The notes beneath the pieces were generated by a model, which saw only the letters and a program-made list of their open reading frames with translations, ran no database searches and was not told where the DNA came from. Of a DNA stretch of 8,172 bases, positions 5,736-8,172 are shown one piece after another (position 1 is the first letter of the stretch; each line of letters starts with the position of its first letter). Made by a program: the position numbers and the translations under genes. The DNA comes from an uncultured Bacilli bacterium (lineage in GTDB: Bacteria > Bacillota_I > Bacilli_A > RF39 > UBA660): the NCBI GenBank assembly GCA_944358685.1, contig CALVRQ010000003.1, forward strand, positions 1 to 8,172. The letters are read 5' to 3'.

Positions 5736-6752
5736 ATGAAAATATTACTACATACTGGTAAATTTAAAGATGTTGAAAAAAGTGGGGTTGGGAGAGCTAT
5801 TGTTCATCAAATGAAGGCTCTTGATTTAATGCATGTTCCATATACAACTAATCCAAATGATGATTTTGATATTGCTCATATTAATACTATTTTTCCAGAG
5901 TCACTTATGCTGGCTAAGAAGTGTAAACAAATGGGGAAAAAGGTTATTTTTCATGCCCATTCAACGGAAGAAGATTTTCGTAATTCTTTTAAGTTATCTA
6001 ATGGGGTGTCACCAATATTTCGCCAGTGGCTTAAGATATGTTATGGGTCGGCTGATTTACTTATAACCCCAACTGAATATTCTAAAAAAGTGTTGGAGAA
6101 ATATGATTTAGGTAAAGAGATAATTCCCATTTCTAATGGTATTGATTTGGAGTTTTTTAAGAAGGCGAAAGATGGTAGAAAAAAATTTAGAGAAAAATAT
6201 GGATTTAGTGATGATGATAAGGTGATTATGGCAGTTGGTCTTTATATTGAAAGGAAAGGTATTTTAGAGTTTTTAGAACTTGCTAGAAGAATGCCTGAAT
6301 ATAAGTTTATTTGGTTTGGTTATACTAAGCCGTCACTTATTCCAGTTAAGATAAGCGATGCTATTAAGAACAAAACTGATAATGTTTATTTTCCTGGTTA
6401 TGTTAATAGCACTGAGCTTAAGGATGCATATCAAGGTTGTGATTTATATATTTTTCCAACTAAAGAAGAAACTGAGGGTATTGTTTTACTTGAAGCTTTA
6501 GCTATGAGGACTAAAACTTTAATTAGTGATATACCAATTTATGATGATTGGTTAAAAGATGGCGTTAATGTTTATAAGGCTAAAAATATTGATGATTTTG
6601 AGTATAAAATTAAACTTATTTTAAAAGGTAAATTACCTGATTTAACTGAGGAAGGTTATAAAGTGGCAGCTGATAGAGATATTAAGAAAATTGGTTATCA
6701 GTTAAAGAAGGTTTACGAATATGTTTTAGAGAAGGATTTAATAAATAAGTAA
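5736..6752 (+). CDS. GT4 glycosyltransferase, CpoA-like diglycosyl-diacylglycerol synthase
   Basis: This 338-residue GT-B fold protein resembles pneumococcal CpoA and related diglycosyl-diacylglycerol synthases, which add a second sugar to monoglycosyl-diacylglycerol at the inner membrane face. Shared landmarks include KSGVGRAIVHQMKAL (15-29), HAHSTEEDFRNSF (73-85), LITPTEYSKK (109-118), SNGID (133-137), the phosphate-binding E172-R-K-G and the E-x7-E motif E245-TEGIVLL-E253 that holds the nucleotide sugar. There is no signal peptide or membrane helix, which suits a peripheral membrane enzyme. The sugar donor (UDP-Glc or UDP-Gal) cannot be read from the sequence. AGGAGG (5724-5729) overlaps the ylmC stop and lies six bases from the ATG. 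No monoglycosyl-diacylglycerol synthase, its usual partner, is in the window. The product may anchor lipoteichoic acid or tune membrane curvature. Confidence 0.85.
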   Translation: MKILLHTGKFKDVEKSGVGRAIVHQMKALDLMHVPYTTNPNDDFDIAHINTIFPESLMLAKKCKQMGKKVIFHAHSTEEDFRNSFKLSNGVSPIFRQWLKICYGSADLLITPTEYSKKVLEKYDLGKEIIPISNGIDLEFFKKAKDGRKKFREKYGFSDDDKVIMAVGLYIERKGILEFLELARRMPEYKFIWFGYTKPSLIPVKISDAIKNKTDNVYFPGYVNSTELKDAYQGCDLYIFPTKEETEGIVLLEALAMRTKTLISDIPIYDDWLKDGVNVYKAKNIDDFEYKIKLILKGKLPDLTEEGYKVAADRDIKKIGYQLKKVYEYVLEKDLINK

Positions 6753-6769
6753 GATAATAAGCAAGATTT

Positions 6770-6801
6770 AAGCAAGATGGTGGTAATTATCTTGCTTTTT
6801 T
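6770..6801 (+). terminator. Intrinsic terminator after the glycosyltransferase
   Basis: AAGCAAGAT (6770-6778) pairs with ATCTTGCTT (6789-6797), a nine-pair stem with a ten-base loop and a run of T residues. A second copy of AAGCAAGAT at 6759-6767 could replace the 5' arm, and AAGATAAT (6751-6758) can pair with ATTATCTT (6786-6793), so alternative folds exist. Confidence 0.85.
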
Positions 6802-6809
6802 GGTATAAT
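6801..6809 (+). promoter_or_regulatory. Extended -10 promoter of the Fic gene
   Basis: TGGTATAAT is a TGnTATAAT extended -10 element with an exact TATAAT hexamer at 6804-6809. No good -35 is seen, as is usual for this class. The element is fused to the end of the preceding terminator. A start near 6816 leaves a leader of about 20 bases with AAAGAGG (6821-6827) eight bases before the ATG. Confidence 0.65.
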
Positions 6810-6835
6810 ATATAGTAGAAAAAGAGGCGATATAA

Positions 6836-7828
6836 ATGGGTAAGTATGTACCACCTTTTGAAATAAGTAATGAAATGTTAAATTTAGTTTCGTCTATTAT
6901 GGAGAAAATTGGTAAACTTAGTAATTATGCTTATTTAGATAAGATGCCAATTCTTAGACGTAATAACCGAATTAAATCTATTCATTCTTCTTTAGCAATT
7001 GAGGCTAATTCTTTATCTTTAGGTCAAGTTAAAGATATTATTAATGGAAAACTTGTTTTAGGACCACAAAAAGAAGTGCAGGAAGTACAAAATGCTTATA
7101 AAGCTTATGAAGAAATAGAAAATTACAATCCTTATAGTTTAGATGATTTAAAAAAGGCTCATGTTTTTTTAACTTATTTGACTTTAAATGATTCTGGGAA
7201 GTTTAGAAAAGGTGAAGAGGGGGTTTTTGATGGTGATAAATGTATATTTATGGCACCATCGGCTGAGAGAATTCCTCTGCTTATGAATAATCTTTTTGAT
7301 TGGATGAATGAAAATAAAGATGTTATTCATCCGTTAATTCTTTCTTCAATATTTCATTATGAGTTTGTATTTATTCATCCTTTTAGTGATGGCAATGGTA
7401 GATGTGCAAGGTTATGGCAAACGGTTATACTTTCTAAATATAAAGACTTTTTTGAATATTTACCTATTGAGTCACAAATCTTTAAATATCAAGATGAATA
7501 TTATAAGGTTATTAATGAATGTAATTTGAAGGGTAATTCAAATAAGTTTATTTTGTTTATGCTTCATATGATTAATGAGGTTTTAGAAGAAATTATGAAT
7601 GTTTCGCAAGAGATGATTATAAGTTCTAATATTTATATTAAGAAACTATTGGATGTTATGGAATATGATGTGCCTATGAGTGCAAATGAAATTATGGATA
7701 AGCTTGGAATAAAATCTAAAGAAACACTTAGAGGTAATTATCTTGAGCCGGCGATTAATGAAGGATTGGTTAAACTTACTATTCCTGACAAACCGACTAG
7801 TAAAAATCAAATGTATTATAAAGTTTAA
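6836..7828 (+). CDS. Fic-domain protein (class II, self-inhibited), probable AMPylase
   Basis: This 330-residue protein has a complete Fic motif, H181-P-F-S-D-G-N-G-R189-x-x-R192, whose family transfers AMP or another nucleotide part to target hydroxyls with the His as general base. Upstream lies an N-terminal inhibitory helix, S52-L-A-I-E56-A-N, matching (S/T)xxxE(G/N) except for Ala after the Glu. Its inhibitory Glu is kept, so this is a class II Fic regulated within its own chain. A variable N-terminal region (1-45) precedes the Fic core (about 50-240). A helical linker and a winged-helix-like C-terminus (about 278-328) follow and may bind DNA or targets. It has its own promoter and terminators on either side, with no antitoxin gene beside it. 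The target is unknown. Roles in stress, phage defence or self-regulation of a toxin-like activity are all possible. Confidence 0.92.
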   Translation: MGKYVPPFEISNEMLNLVSSIMEKIGKLSNYAYLDKMPILRRNNRIKSIHSSLAIEANSLSLGQVKDIINGKLVLGPQKEVQEVQNAYKAYEEIENYNPYSLDDLKKAHVFLTYLTLNDSGKFRKGEEGVFDGDKCIFMAPSAERIPLLMNNLFDWMNENKDVIHPLILSSIFHYEFVFIHPFSDGNGRCARLWQTVILSKYKDFFEYLPIESQIFKYQDEYYKVINECNLKGNSNKFILFMLHMINEVLEEIMNVSQEMIISSNIYIKKLLDVMEYDVPMSANEIMDKLGIKSKETLRGNYLEPAINEGLVKLTIPDKPTSKNQMYYKV

Positions 7829-7860
7829 TTTTCATTTAATTTTTTATCTTTTGTAGAATG

Positions 7861-8026
7861 GTTACTATTCACAGCCGTCTGCCATGTATTTATAATGTAT
7901 TGGACTTGGAATTCGTCTAAAAATAGGCTGTGAATACTTGTTTTGGTATATGTTTATAAAATTTAAAATTCAATAAAGCCGTTAAAATAAAGGAACCAAT
8001 TGTTAAATTTAGCTATGAATAGTAAC
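7861..8026. repeat. 166-bp palindromic element with 15-bp inverted ends and an internal third copy
   Basis: GTTACTATTCACAGC (7861-7875) is the inverted complement of GCTATGAATAGTAAC (8012-8026) in 14 of 15 positions. The same left arm, read as TATTCACAGCC (7866-7876), is also a perfect 11-base inverted match to GGCTGTGAATA (7926-7936). The internal copy (7926-7938) and the right end (8011-8023) are direct repeats agreeing in 10 of 13 positions. No transposase, tRNA or clear target duplication is present. It resembles a small non-autonomous mobile repeat or a structured regulatory region. Apart from a 12-codon shadow frame, no reading frame fills it. Confidence 0.7.
7868..7896 (+). promoter_or_regulatory. 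Sigma-A promoter inside the palindromic element
   Basis: TTCACA (7868-7873, five of six) and TATAAT (7891-7896, exact) are 17 bases apart. The -35 lies in the left inverted-repeat arm. A start near 7903 would transcribe about 175 bases to the terminator at 8043-8077, or read on into the gene starting at 8116. Confidence 0.6.
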
Positions 8027-8077
8027 GTAAAATGATAGGAAGCAAGTGATTCATCGAAAATATTACTTGTTTTTTTT
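7903..8077 (+). ncRNA. Candidate small RNA or attenuated leader
   Basis: The stretch runs from a predicted sigma-A start to an intrinsic terminator and has no credible reading frame. Within it GGCT (7926-7929) can pair with AGCC (7977-7980), TGAAT (7931-7935) with ATTCA (7968-7972), and TTGGT with ACCAA (7995-7999). ATGAAT (8015-8020) can pair with ATTCAT (8049-8054), overlapping the terminator 5' arm as a weak antiterminator would. I matched it to no known riboswitch or RNA family. It may act alone or control the gene at 8116. Confidence 0.35.
8043..8077 (+). terminator. Intrinsic terminator upstream of the last gene
   Basis: CAAGTGAT (8043-8050) pairs with ATTACTTG (8062-8069) with one G-U pair and an 11-base loop, followed by eight T residues. 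It lies 38 bases before the ATG at 8116 and 215 bases after the Fic stop, so it more likely ends a separate short transcript or attenuates the next gene than terminates fic. Confidence 0.75.
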
Positions 8078-8115
8078 GTGATATCTTGGGTATGGATAGG
8101 ATAGGAGAGGCAAAA

Positions 8116-8172
8116 ATGAAAGAGAAAATAAAGAAAATTATAAAAGGATATTTACCAGGATTTATAACAGGA
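8116..8172 (+). CDS. N-terminus of an unidentified protein, cut by the window end
   Basis: Only 19 codons are visible, reading MKEKIKKIIKGYLPGFITG. A lysine-rich start followed by a turn toward hydrophobic residues looks like the beginning of a signal peptide or membrane anchor; the rest is outside the window. AGGAGAGG (8103-8110) lies five bases before the ATG and supports this start. An in-frame ATG at 8092 has no ribosome site and was rejected. A leader of about 210 bases with a terminator lies upstream. Short Lys-rich N-termini of this kind are common on small secreted proteins of gut Bacillota, but this is only an impression. Confidence 0.55.
   Translation, partial: MKEKIKKIIKGYLPGFITG

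Noticed and set aside
5833..6066. A 77-codon open frame inside the glycosyltransferase gene
   Set aside because: Alternative-frame shadow; the hydrophobic composition comes from the T-rich codons.
7896..7934. Short reading frame of 12 codons as a leader peptide within the palindromic element
   Set aside because: Its ATG overlaps the -10 box and so would not be transcribed from that promoter; it has no ribosome site.
7861..8026. CRISPR array
   Set aside because: There are only three copies of a motif, in mixed orientation with unequal spacing, and no cas gene.
7903..8077. Known riboswitch classes (c-di-GMP, preQ1, SAM and T-box considered)
   Set aside because: None of their conserved core sequences could be found by eye.

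Overview
The window is very AT-rich, and every gene I can support lies on the + strand. TGA is used as a stop (ends of sigG, the serine hydrolase and the intact amidotransferase-fold hydrolase) and tryptophan is TGG, so the code is standard. Shine-Dalgarno sites are of the AGGAGG type. A complete forespore sigma factor (SigG) and a YlmC/YmxH-type PRC-barrel protein point to a low-GC Bacillota from a spore-forming lineage. The CpoA-like glycolipid glycosyltransferase would suit a Bacilli/Erysipelotrichia/Mollicutes-related gut bacterium, but that placement is inference.

Layout. Positions 129-1284 hold a PAP2-family lipid phosphatase overlapping a five-helix membrane protein of unknown function. 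SigG follows (1328-2101) with a weak terminator. Next comes a block that is not part of the usual sigG-ylmC neighbourhood of Bacillus: a zinc-ribbon membrane protein (2157-2705), a decayed copy of a class I amidotransferase-fold gamma-glutamyl hydrolase (2718-3158), a consensus sigma-A promoter, a beta-lactamase-fold serine hydrolase without a signal peptide (3227-4699), and an intact paralogue of the decayed hydrolase (4702-5451) overlapping it. The ylmC-like gene (5504-5725) and a CpoA-like glycosyltransferase (5736-6752) form the next unit, ending in a clear terminator. A Fic-domain protein with an N-terminal inhibitory motif (6836-7828) has its own extended -10 promoter.

The last 340 bases are the most structured non-coding part. 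A 166-bp element (7861-8026) is bounded by 15-bp inverted repeats (14/15), with a third copy of the motif inside. A good sigma-A promoter lies within its left part, and an intrinsic terminator at 8043-8077 stands just before the start of a gene that leaves the window (8116 onward). This looks like either a small RNA or an attenuated leader.

Possible links: the phosphatase, the glycosyltransferase and perhaps the serine hydrolase/amidotransferase-fold pair all suit envelope lipid or cell-wall peptide metabolism beside sporulation genes. The most unusual content is the hydrolase cassette lodged between sigG and ylmC, with one copy dead by two independent lesions, and the palindromic element near the right end.
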